NCBI GenBank assembly: GCA_949299755.1
Contig: CASGBA010000016.1
Coordinates: 1-41,612 of the forward strand
Length of the DNA: 41,612 nucleotides
Direction of reading: 5' to 3'
Origin: an uncultured Treponema sp.
GTDB taxonomy: Bacteria; Spirochaetota; Spirochaetia; Treponematales; Treponemataceae
Shown here: one piece after another, positions 23,501-29,873 of the stretch
Position numbering within the stretch: position 1 is the stretch's first letter
Layout of the letters: each line of letters opens with the position of its first letter
Notes under the pieces: generated by a model
The model's database searches: none
What the model saw: the letters and a program-made list of their open reading frames with translations, nothing else
Told to the model about the DNA's origin: nothing
Position numbers and translations under genes: made by a program

Positions 23501-24010
23501 CATGAGCTGCTTCCCGAAGTAGACCTTATCATAAGAAATTTGATTGACACAACGATGGAAATGGATCGTGGCTATGATGATATGGAAATGATTATATACT
23601 TAATCATTCTTTTTAAACGGACAGAATTTCTGGATGAATATAAGGAGTTATTACAAAAATCGAAAATGAGGGATTTTTACCTGGATTATCTTATGGTGAC
23701 AGTGGACCCCACATGGCAGATAAGTACGGAAAAACTCCGGTGTCCTAAACATACACAGCCGTTATACGAGGTGGTGATGCTGTCAAGAGAAAACAAGACG
23801 GAAGCCGTCCAGCGGTTAAAGAGGTATCTTAAAAGGCAGTGGCTTTTGACATTACGGAATGGAGTAATAACGCACAATGATCTGAAAGACGGCAATTACC
23901 GGGGGTATTGGTGCATCGCCGCCGCCGCTTTGGTAAAAGCTCTCAAACTTGACGATACGGAACTGAAAGACTGTAAATACTATCCCTACGATATGGCTCA
24001 TTTCTGTTAG
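20594..24010 (+). CDS. Five-repeat protein with C-terminal PoNi (DUF1910/DUF1911) immunity domain
   Basis: A 1138-residue protein with no signal peptide or membrane segment. Five copies of a domain of about 140 residues recur. Each has Phe-Glu-Phe near its start, then Val-Ile-Lys-Lys-(Ala/Glu)-Trp-Ile-Pro-Trp-Ile-Ile (from about residues 36, 217, 414, 617 and 788), then Tyr-Glu-(Asp/Gly)-Cys, then Met-Ser-Glu-Phe-Ile-Glu-Pro and a Pro-Pro-rich end. I do not recognise this domain. Residues from about 905 match PoNi: Tyr-Phe-Asp-Glu-Arg-Phe early, and late Tyr-Arg-Gly-Tyr-Trp-Cys-Ile-Ala-Ala-Ala-Ala-Leu-Val-Lys-Ala-Leu, then Tyr-Tyr-Pro-Tyr-Asp. PoNi proteins neutralise PoNe DNase toxins. The whole looks like a fused polyimmunity protein; this function is inferred. 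The ribosome site is weak, so the start is provisional. Confidence 0.85.
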   Translation: MSEHCEFDFEELDNDELRIDEKRTGLSGEVQRYNIVIKKAWIPWIITALRNFTVDDYDTRDKSVKNEYEDCNLVLAIRLSEKSYSHVEILPLWKDAKRAVTPAIQIPYLSRNKTKLMSEFIEPFLVELSQFLTEEERENLPPPWTENEKKENSQADNRKAFLKFVEAMFVKNKRGEAKMSDAFEFYFEESDNDEIRIFEKIILLDEADSMPVYHCIVIKKAWIPWIITTLRELPFEDYDINMPENIWDRHIVHEYEGCQLSLDFLPSVENYSSLQIMALWKEQKEKTTPFIEIPYLSWDKTMLMSEFIEPVLVELSQFLTEEERKKLPPPWSENKKQEGAPANDGSGSLKFFKAVTGITKHGQPVKEYQVRKGVGVDFEFNFKEESGNEELNDDELEINAKRTDSFGRGKWESVIIKKAWIPWIITALRNATIGDYNTPQSLINEYEDCNLILFIKTAPLDYSYVKIHPVRKNEDKSSWDIEIPYVSRKETNLMSEFIEPFLVALSQFLTEEERKKLPPPWTVNEKQEPCQKPCANLPFWFGVWLEGKERYEAATAEPDNKPDGEQMTAEIERAIKYQRTNDAKVNFEFHFEETDNDELRINGKRTGTFGGGQEKSIVIKKEWIPWIISTLRKFPVTAYASEGIAEIEDEEYDEDAAIEYEDCKLILKICPMEGYSYIKIFPQWTDRKRITPALEIPYFPWQLKKEHGHTLTGTWRYDRFEFNFEDLDNNLKIMSEFIEPFLVALSQFIPKEERKKLSPPWSAKGEIRINTRTGSSFGTESWDSWDSVVIKKEWIPWIINTLRNLTYMDYARDLGHIKCEYEDCELIIFINPREGFQSTVEIWPSWKNEKRRTPAIEIPYYDAAGNKAKLMSEFIEPFLVELSQFLTEEERENLPPRVRVVRDKVKPQEYFDERFNKDSQNLKEILQKYHRDIETGEHRAEPDIRAFEYQIYTYAFYKFYTGYSLGVDMHELLPEVDLIIRNLIDTTMEMDRGYDDMEMIIYLIILFKRTEFLDEYKELLQKSKMRDFYLDYLMVTVDPTWQISTEKLRCPKHTQPLYEVVMLSRENKTEAVQRLKRYLKRQWLLTLRNGVITHNDLKDGNYRGYWCIAAAALVKALKLDDTELKDCKYYPYDMAHFC
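20600..23280 (+). repeat. Five tandem domain repeats of about 510-610 bp
   Basis: Anchor codons for the Trp-Ile-Pro-Trp motif recur near 20710, 21250, 21850, 22455 and 22970. Those for Met-Ser-Glu-Phe-Ile-Glu-Pro start at 20942, 21503, 22072, 22793 and 23204. Spacers between copies are hydrophilic and variable. The fourth and fifth copies are interleaved: the opening of copy five precedes the end of copy four. Confidence 0.85.
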
Positions 24011-24031
24011 GGAATAATGTAGAAGCTTATC

Positions 24032-24279
24032 ATGACTGAAGTGTGCAAATCACTTGCAGGAATCATACTGGTGGAAAACTTTCTACAAGTATATATGATA
24101 AAATCTTATATAGAAGGATTCGATAAGCAACTTTTTCGGGTGAATTCAAAAGGTTTTTTGGAGTATTTAATTTAGAATAATGGAATTATATAAAAGATAA
24201 ATTGAGAATATATGAATTAGAAATAAATAAAATATTAATCTATAATAATGAGGATGGATTCTGGTATGTTGAAAAATAA
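24032..24279 (+). pseudogene. Degenerate AT-rich gene remnant
   Basis: A 47-codon frame (ATG 24032, stop TAG 24173-24175) is followed in another frame by coding-like sequence. That sequence reads Trp-Asn-Tyr-Ile-Lys-Asp-Lys-Leu-Arg-Ile-Tyr-Glu-Leu-Glu and ends Asp-Gly-Phe-Trp-Tyr-Val-Glu-Lys with TAA 24277-24279. At least one frameshift and a nonsense codon separate the pieces. The tail overlaps ATG 24266 of the next gene, the arrangement of a formerly coupled operon. Family not recognised. Confidence 0.4.
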
Positions 24280-25057
24280 AAACCAAATTTTAATAAAAGA
24301 TAAAATGATAAAAATTACAAAACCTTTTAAAGAACTTATTCTTTTAAAAGAAAAAATTGGGACAATATCACAATTAAAAACTATAATACAATCTTCTCCT
24401 TTACATTTCAAATTCGGATTCAATTTCTACAATTACTACGATGTTATTTTTGAATATGAAAATGAAAAAATAACTTGGAAAGCAATCTCTTGTAAAAAAG
24501 GAGAAGAAGAAATTACAAATAATAAGTTGTATAATCCAATGGAAAGTCAGGAAATAGTAAACGACATAGACAATATTTTAAAGTTGAAAATTCCGCAGAA
24601 ATATTTGCAAACGTTAAACGGGAACAATTATGAAACCTTTGAAAAAAGATTAGACTATATTACAGTTTCATCAAAAGAAGAATTCAATGAACTAAAACGG
24701 GCTGAACAAAATGACAATTTTAAGACAACAGACGAATGTCTTGATTTTATGATTGAAGAAGTAAAAAAAGCGTTTGGTTCAGATGCTGAAAACTTTAAAA
24801 TCATAGATAATTATGATTATCATGGCTGGCATATAAATTTTACATTTGAAGCATACAAATCATTTACAGTAAAAATACATCATGAACTTGCAGATGGAGC
24901 CCAGATTGTAATAGGAAGTGATGAACAAATAAAAAAAGGAGATATGGAACATTATTTTAATATTCCGATGTCTGCAAATGATTTTGGAAGATTAACAGCA
25001 AAAGAATTTCTTGCCCAATTAAAGCAGAATCTTGAGTTACGTCTTAATAAATCTTAA
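24266..25057 (+). CDS. Hypothetical protein, possible immunity or effector-associated gene
   Basis: A 263-residue soluble protein that I do not recognise. It is Lys/Asn/Ile-rich, in line with local AT richness. It seems to have two halves: an N-terminal alpha/beta part with Tyr-Tyr-Asp-Val-Ile-Phe-Glu-Tyr, and a C-terminal part with Tyr-His-Gly-Trp-His-Ile-Asn-Phe-Thr-Phe-Glu. No signal peptide or membrane helix is present. ATG 24248 is an alternative start; 24266 overlaps the end of the upstream remnant and has GAGG in reach. Its place behind a PoNi-type gene and its foreign base composition suggest a toxin-immunity neighbourhood, but no function can be assigned. Confidence 0.6.
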   Translation: MLKNKNQILIKDKMIKITKPFKELILLKEKIGTISQLKTIIQSSPLHFKFGFNFYNYYDVIFEYENEKITWKAISCKKGEEEITNNKLYNPMESQEIVNDIDNILKLKIPQKYLQTLNGNNYETFEKRLDYITVSSKEEFNELKRAEQNDNFKTTDECLDFMIEEVKKAFGSDAENFKIIDNYDYHGWHINFTFEAYKSFTVKIHHELADGAQIVIGSDEQIKKGDMEHYFNIPMSANDFGRLTAKEFLAQLKQNLELRLNKS

Positions 25058-25135
25058 CCACCTGTCACCCTACAGAAAGGCATTTTGAAAAACCATAGTC
25101 GGGAATAAACATCAACGGCATTCTGGTTCCGCACA

Positions 25136-25242
25136 AAGGATTGGAGCCACGCCGGAGGCGGCCGCTTTCTGAACGGAGTGAAGAAAGCGGCTGGAGCGGC
25201 AGCGGAATGGCGGAAAGCCTGGTTTTTGCGCCAGCAAAAATG
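25136..25242. repeat. GC-rich double hairpin in an AT-rich intergenic region
   Basis: GCCGCTTTCT and AGAAAGCGGC flank an 11-base loop near 25158-25189. A second hairpin has TTTTTGC, four bases, and GCAAAAA near 25223-25240. Composition differs sharply from both neighbours. It could be a REP-like element or the scar of a mobile element; the second hairpin could also stop transcription before the flavodoxin gene. Confidence 0.45.
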
Positions 25243-25313
25243 TGCCCAAATAAAAATAAATAAAACAAAATATGTTATAATAAACAAATACAAAATTATG
25301 GAGAAAATAAAGC

Positions 25314-25838
25314 ATGGAAAAACTGATTGTTTATGGCAGCCAATATGGAACAACCAAAAGATACGCAGAAAAATTTTCTGAAATGACCGGTGTGCCTTGC
25401 CTAAGCTATGAAAATGTAAAAACCCTGTCGGGTTACGGTTTGGTAATACATTTTGGGGGCTTGTATGCAGGCGGTGTCAAAGGTTTAAAGACAACTGTCA
25501 AAGCATTGCAAGAAAACACAAAGTTAATCATTGTTACCGTGGGGCTTGCCGATGTAACAAATGAAGAAAACACAAACAATATTAAAAAATCCATCAGCCG
25601 GCAAGTCCCTCCAGGGATTATGAAGGACACGACTATCTTTCATTTAAGGGGCGGCATTGATTATCAAAAACTGAACTTTGTACACAAAACCATGATGACC
25701 CTTTTGTATAATAAAGCCAAGAATCTTCCGGAAGAAAAGAAAGATGCGGAAACAAGGGCGATGATAGAAACATTTAATAAGGCAGTGGATTTTACCGACT
25801 ACAATGCACTAGGCCCAATTATGGAAGCAATACAATAA
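25314..25838 (+). CDS. Flavodoxin-domain protein (HemG-like size)
   Basis: A 174-residue FMN-binding protein. The phosphate loop is Tyr-Gly-Ser-Gln-Tyr-Gly-Thr-Thr-Lys-Arg-Tyr-Ala. Ile-His-Phe-Gly-Gly-Leu-Tyr-Ala-Gly-Gly gives the isoalloxazine loop, and Phe-His-Leu-Arg-Gly-Gly-Ile-Asp-Tyr resembles the HemG/flavodoxin group. The physiological partner is unknown; a haem role is not supported by context. GGAG precedes ATG 25314, and a perfect TATAAT lies at 25276-25281. The gene appears monocistronic. Confidence 0.88.
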   Translation: MEKLIVYGSQYGTTKRYAEKFSEMTGVPCLSYENVKTLSGYGLVIHFGGLYAGGVKGLKTTVKALQENTKLIIVTVGLADVTNEENTNNIKKSISRQVPPGIMKDTTIFHLRGGIDYQKLNFVHKTMMTLLYNKAKNLPEEKKDAETRAMIETFNKAVDFTDYNALGPIMEAIQ

Positions 25839-25845
25839 AACCCGT

Positions 25846-25866
25846 AATCCGGAAAGTTTCCGGATT
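25846..25866. other. Strong hairpin after the flavodoxin gene
   Basis: Ten-base arms AATCCGGAAA and TTTCCGGATT meet around one G, giving a stem of about eight pairs. No T-run follows on either strand, so termination is possible but unproven. Confidence 0.45.
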
Positions 25867-25982
25867 GATGTAATGAAAGATATTTTATTTTTACGCAATG
25901 ACTGCCGGATGAAAACCAAACGGGCTTTAATTTCTGTAGATTTTGATTAAGCCGGCTGTATTCTTGCTCCGGGCAAACAAAC

Positions 25983-26029
25983 AGGTTATGCAATTTACCT
26001 TTGCCTTACTTCCTCTTATCGTATAAAAT
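25983..26029 (+). promoter_or_regulatory. LacI-type operator and promoter of the regulator gene
   Basis: The operator AGGTTATGCAATTTACCT (25983-26000) directly abuts a -35 TTGCCT (26001-26006). Seventeen bases follow, then TAAAAT (26024-26029). The same unit recurs before the MATE gene at 27319-27365 with the same spacing. Transcription would start near 26036, which favours ATG 26077 as the start codon. Confidence 0.7.
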
Positions 26030-26076
26030 CCTTGATGGGTAAAACACAAAATCCCACAGACAAAGAGGCGGCAGGA

Positions 26077-27102
26077 ATGGAAGAACAGGGAATAGACCAC
26101 AGAAAAGAGCACCGGGTCAGGATTTACGACATTGCGGAGGAACTGGGGCTTAGCACTGCAACGGTTTCCAATGTGATTCACGGAAAGACGAAAAAAATTT
26201 CCGACAAGACGGTAAAGCGGGTCATGGCACTTTTGGAAAAGCGGCAGTATTTTCCCGGGGTGGCAGACATCTTACTGGCGCAGAACGATTCCAGAATCAT
26301 CGGGGTATTTGTCAACGACCACGAAAAATACGAAGGGCACACTCTGGAGGATTTTTTTATTTCTTCTTCCATCAATTATCTTTCCACAGAAATCGAAAAC
26401 AGCGGCCGGTTCATGATAATAAAAAAAGCAAAACAGGCTGAAGAAATCATCCGGTTTGCTTCCATGTGGAACATGGAGGGAATTGTTGTCATGGGTTTTT
26501 GTGAGCAGGATTATCTTTATCTCAGGAACCACATGAGAATTCCCTTTGTGGTCTACGACGGCATTTGCGGAAAGACTGAAAGGATATTCAATATAACTTT
26601 GGACAACTACGGCGGAGGGCTTCAGATGGGACGGTACTTTAAGGAAGCCGGACACCGGAAAGCCCTGTGTGTTTCAGACAACAGCATAGGAATTGACCTG
26701 GACAGAATGGAGGGTTTCCGGGAAGGTTTTGCCGGGGATGTGGAGTTTCTGCTGGTTCCCATGAAAAAAGAGGAACGATGGCAGTTTTACCTTCAGCACC
26801 TGGAAAAAATAAAAAGCGTTACCGCTATTTTTGCGGTTTCGGATTACTACGCCATTGACCTGATGAGTTTTTTGAACGGGCAGGGAATCTCTGTTCCAAA
26901 AGATATTTCCCTTGCGGGTTTTGACGACATTCCCGTTTGCCAAATGATAAACCCTCCCCTTACAACAATAAAGCAGGACAACCACCTGCGGGCAAAGCTG
27001 GCTGTGGAAAAACTGAAAGACCTAAAGGAAAACAAAGAAACCGACCCGGAAATCGTACTGCCGGTTTCCCTGGTGGTGCGGAAAAGCACTGCCCCGCTTT
27101 AA
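26077..27102 (+). CDS. LacI family transcriptional regulator
   Basis: A 341-residue repressor. The headpiece reads Val-Arg-Ile-Tyr-Asp-Ile-Ala-Glu-Glu-Leu-Gly-Leu-Ser-Thr-Ala-Thr-Val-Ser-Asn-Val-Ile-His. It is followed by a periplasmic-binding-protein-like sensor with Gly-Phe-Asp-Asp-Ile-Pro near residue 285 and Thr-Thr-Ile-Lys-Gln-Asp. The hinge lacks the canonical motif and the sensor sequence does not reveal the ligand. An open frame extends back to 26032, but GAGG eight bases before ATG 26077 and the promoter position support the shorter start. A MATE gene follows 290 bp downstream with a matching operator, so the regulator probably controls itself and the pump. Confidence 0.93.
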   Translation: MEEQGIDHRKEHRVRIYDIAEELGLSTATVSNVIHGKTKKISDKTVKRVMALLEKRQYFPGVADILLAQNDSRIIGVFVNDHEKYEGHTLEDFFISSSINYLSTEIENSGRFMIIKKAKQAEEIIRFASMWNMEGIVVMGFCEQDYLYLRNHMRIPFVVYDGICGKTERIFNITLDNYGGGLQMGRYFKEAGHRKALCVSDNSIGIDLDRMEGFREGFAGDVEFLLVPMKKEERWQFYLQHLEKIKSVTAIFAVSDYYAIDLMSFLNGQGISVPKDISLAGFDDIPVCQMINPPLTTIKQDNHLRAKLAVEKLKDLKENKETDPEIVLPVSLVVRKSTAPL

Positions 27103-27318
27103 CAGAAACAACAGGGAAAGCCGGGGAGCAAAGCAGCCCAAAACTACAGGCTTTGGCAAAAACAACCCACACTGAATATAACGGGAACATAACCCTGTCC
27201 CCCAACACACACACAGCAGGAACACACCGCAACATCACTTTCTATATGGCACAAGATGGAACAACCCACAAAGCCTGTTGGCAGGAATCCTGAACAAAAA
27301 AACACTCTGTTTCTTTAC

Positions 27319-27365
27319 AGGTTACGCATTTAACCTTTGACAGGGGATATGCCGGTTTGTAAAAT
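27319..27365 (+). promoter_or_regulatory. LacI-type operator and promoter of the MATE gene
   Basis: The operator AGGTTACGCATTTAACCT (27319-27336) has perfect 6-bp arms AGGTTA/TAACCT. It abuts a perfect -35 TTGACA (27337-27342), then 17 bp, then TAAAAT (27360-27365). Over 23 bases it matches the site before the LacI gene at 20 positions. The rest of the gap from 27103 holds nothing recognisable. Confidence 0.75.
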
Positions 27366-27391
27366 ATTATCAAAACAAACGGAGGTATCCG

Positions 27392-28735
27392 GTGAAAAAA
27401 AATGACAGTTTTTTCAAAACAGTGTGCGCTCTTGCAGTTCCCGTAACCTTGCAGTCCATGCTCCAATCTTCTTTTAGTATTGTTGATCAGATTATGATTG
27501 GCCAGCTGGGAACTGTCAGCGTGGCAGGAGTGGGACTTGCGGGAAAATTTTCCTCCATATATTCAGTGGTGATTTCCGCCATTGGTGCAGTAGCCGGAAT
27601 CATGATTGCCCAGTATCTGGGACAGAAAAATAAATACGAGGTCAGAAAAAGTTTTTATACAAACCTGATTTTGGGTACAGTCATTGCAGGATTGTTTATG
27701 TTTTTCTGCGTACTTTTCCCGGAGCGGATTATGGGGCTGTACACAAAAGACACTGCCACCCGGGAAGAAGCGGGAAAATATCTTGCCATCGTTGCAGGAA
27801 CCTTTCTGCCCCTGGCAGGAGCCACGCTGCTTTCGACTTTGTTCCGCTGCATAGAAAAAGCCCGACTCCCTTTATACGCAACCATTGCCTCCGCCCTTTT
27901 GAACACCGGGCTGAATTATGTTTTAATCTTTGGAAAACTGGGATTTTCCCCCATGGGGGCAAGGGGCGCCGCCGTTGCAACCCTGATTTCCCAATGTGCA
28001 AATCTTGTACTGATGCTTTTGATGTTCCCCAAAAAGAATTCCGTCCTTAAAAAACCTGAACAGGAAGAAACCGAAAACGCAGCCCTGAACTGGAAACAGT
28101 ATCTTTCCATGCTGCTTCCGATTCTTGCCTGCGAAGTCCTTTGGAGTCTGGGCGAAAATGTTTACGCCGGTATTTACGGCCACATGGGAACCAAAGCGGC
28201 TGCCGCCATGACATTGATAAACCCCATACAGGGACTGGTGATAGGAGCCCTCTGCGGTTTGTCCCAGGCAGCAGGAGTCATCGTGGGGAAAAAACTTGGA
28301 ACCGGAGACTACAGCGATGCATACAAGGCTTCAAAAAAACTGATTTTTTACGGAGCGGCAGGTTCCGTTTTCCTTTCTGTCATTGTTGTTTTAACCGCAG
28401 GCTTTTACGTACAAATTTACCAGGTGGAAGAAGTGGTCAAACAATTAACCGTCCGGATACTTTATGCCTATGCCCTGGTGGCACCTTTTAAAGTGCTGAA
28501 CATGATTCTGGGAGGGGGAATTATCCGCAGCGGCGGCCGCACAAAATATGTTATGTACATCGACATAATCGGAACCTGGATATTCGGCGTCCCATTGGGA
28601 TTTTTGGCAGCCTTTGTATTAAAGTTGCCTATCCCCTATGTGTACTTTATTCTCTCCCTGGAAGAATGTATCCGCTTTGCAATATCTGTAGGAGTTTTTC
28701 GCAAGCAGAAATGGATGCAACAACTGGAAGCGTAA
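27392..28735 (+). CDS. MATE family efflux transporter, LacI-controlled
   Basis: A 447-residue pump with about 12 helices. It begins Phe-Phe-Lys-Thr-Val-Cys-Ala-Leu-Ala-Val-Pro-Val-Thr-Leu-Gln and Ile-Val-Asp-Gln-Ile-Met-Ile-Gly-Gln-Leu-Gly. The second half contains Glu-Val-Leu-Trp-Ser-Leu-Gly and Gly-Leu-Ser-Gln-Ala-Ala-Gly. The start is GTG 27392 with GGAGG ahead. It has its own strong promoter under a LacI-type operator, unusual for a MATE gene. The link to a sugar-sensing family hints at export or uptake of a metabolite rather than a drug, but that is inference. Confidence 0.94.
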   Translation: MKKNDSFFKTVCALAVPVTLQSMLQSSFSIVDQIMIGQLGTVSVAGVGLAGKFSSIYSVVISAIGAVAGIMIAQYLGQKNKYEVRKSFYTNLILGTVIAGLFMFFCVLFPERIMGLYTKDTATREEAGKYLAIVAGTFLPLAGATLLSTLFRCIEKARLPLYATIASALLNTGLNYVLIFGKLGFSPMGARGAAVATLISQCANLVLMLLMFPKKNSVLKKPEQEETENAALNWKQYLSMLLPILACEVLWSLGENVYAGIYGHMGTKAAAAMTLINPIQGLVIGALCGLSQAAGVIVGKKLGTGDYSDAYKASKKLIFYGAAGSVFLSVIVVLTAGFYVQIYQVEEVVKQLTVRILYAYALVAPFKVLNMILGGGIIRSGGRTKYVMYIDIIGTWIFGVPLGFLAAFVLKLPIPYVYFILSLEECIRFAISVGVFRKQKWMQQLEA

Positions 28736-28857
28736 AGTTCTTTGCCAGGTCAGGCAAAGCAGCCTGATAGGGTTTTAAGAAATAAGATTTATCCTGAAAT
28801 CTTGATGGAGTGTATTTATTCTACTAAAATACTTTTGCCTTTATGGAGAGTGAAACG

Positions 28858-29310
28858 GTGTTAAAAAAATATAAATTCGGTTTTGAACCCTGGGGCTTAT
28901 TCCTGTTTATAATTATTATGATACCGAATTTCTTTTGGTTTATTTTTCCACCCCGGGAGGATGTACTAAGAACAGATTCAGCAACAAAAACAATTGATGT
29001 GATAGGCTCTGTATTTCAGGTTCTTATGATAGCCACTTTGTGTACCTTAAAGAACAAGGAAAGCAAGAAAATAAGGCTGACACCTTGTATCATCATTACG
29101 GCAGTCTGTTACCTGTTATATATTACCGGCTGGATATTTTATTATTGCGATATAACCGGAAAAAGTATTATTTTAGTTCTGACCCTCGCCCCTTGTCTTG
29201 CATTTTTATTTTTCGCCATTGACAGAAAAAACAGAATCGCAATTATCCCGGTTTCAGTTTTTACACTATGCCATCTTGTTTACAGTGTGGTAAACTTTGT
29301 TATCCGGTGA
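28858..29310 (+). CDS. Small integral membrane protein, unknown function
   Basis: A 150-residue protein with four or five hydrophobic helices (around 12-30, 45-65, 75-95, 100-120 and 125-145) and short charged loops containing Lys-Asn-Lys-Glu-Ser-Lys-Lys. I do not recognise the family. The frame opens at ATG 28843, but the GGAGAG within those first codons is ideally placed for GTG 28858, which I take as the start. No operon partner is evident. Confidence 0.6.
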   Translation: MLKKYKFGFEPWGLFLFIIIMIPNFFWFIFPPREDVLRTDSATKTIDVIGSVFQVLMIATLCTLKNKESKKIRLTPCIIITAVCYLLYITGWIFYYCDITGKSIILVLTLAPCLAFLFFAIDRKNRIAIIPVSVFTLCHLVYSVVNFVIR

Positions 29311-29371
29311 ATTTACCTTTACTGCAATTTTATTGTTCCCGTGGATGGTGTATTCTAAAATGAAATCATAA

Positions 29372-29787
29372 AGCATAAAACACCATGCTTTAACCCAGGA
29401 AGTGCAGGAATGGCTTGACAGGCAGATTACCCACTACCGAAAATGGAATTTCGGTAGTGGGCAGTAATACTGAAAGAAACCGGCATTATGATTGGACAGT
29501 GCGGGCTTACCATGCAGCCTTGGAAAGAAACCGAAGTACTGGAAATCGGCTACCTTTTTAACCGGGCGTACTGGCACAAAGGTTATGCAACGGAGGCCGC
29601 AAAAGCCTGTAAAAAATACGCCTTTGAAACCCTCCAGGCAGAAGAAGTTTGCTCGATTATCAGGGACATAAACACCGCCTCCCAAAATGTTGCCATAAGA
29701 AACGGAATGGGAAAAACAGATTCTTGGACAAAACATTACCGGGGTGTGGATATGCCCCACTACCGCTATATTGTCCGCAGGAAATAA
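29372..29787 (+). pseudogene. GNAT acetyltransferase pseudogene (RimJ/RimL type)
   Basis: The frame from 29372 reads His-His-Ala-Leu-Thr-Gln-Glu-Val-Gln-Glu-Trp-Leu-Asp-Arg-Gln and reaches Lys-Trp-Asn-Phe-Gly. A one-base loss near 29452-29458 shifts it to Ala-Val-Ile-Leu-Lys-Glu-Thr-Gly-Ile-Met-Ile-Gly-Gln-Cys-Gly. From there a good acetyltransferase C-terminus runs to TAA 29787: Ile-Gly-Tyr-Leu-Phe-Asn, then His-Lys-Gly-Tyr-Ala-Thr-Glu-Ala for acetyl-CoA binding. The N-terminal third is missing, with a TAA right before 29372. An open frame begins at ATG 29488, but it lacks the first strands and a ribosome site. Confidence 0.8.
29430..29461. repeat. Perfect 13-bp inverted repeat at the acetyltransferase frameshift
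   Basis: CCCACTACCGAAA (29430-29442) and TTTCGGTAGTGGG (29449-29461) are separated by six bases. The right arm contains the point where the acetyltransferase reading frame is lost. Confidence 0.85.
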
Positions 29788-29873
29788 TTCAAGCCGAGAG
29801 GTTTTGAAATATAAGCGGTTATTCCGCTACCGGCAAAACCACAAAAGAATTTTTCTGCCCCAGTCCCTGTCGT

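Noticed and set aside
25846-25866. Hairpin after the flavodoxin gene as a confirmed terminator
   Set aside because: The stem is strong but no T-run follows, so I list it only as a hairpin.
308-28735. The three MATE genes as recent duplicates
   Set aside because: Their N-termini, lengths and regulators differ, and they share only family-level motifs.
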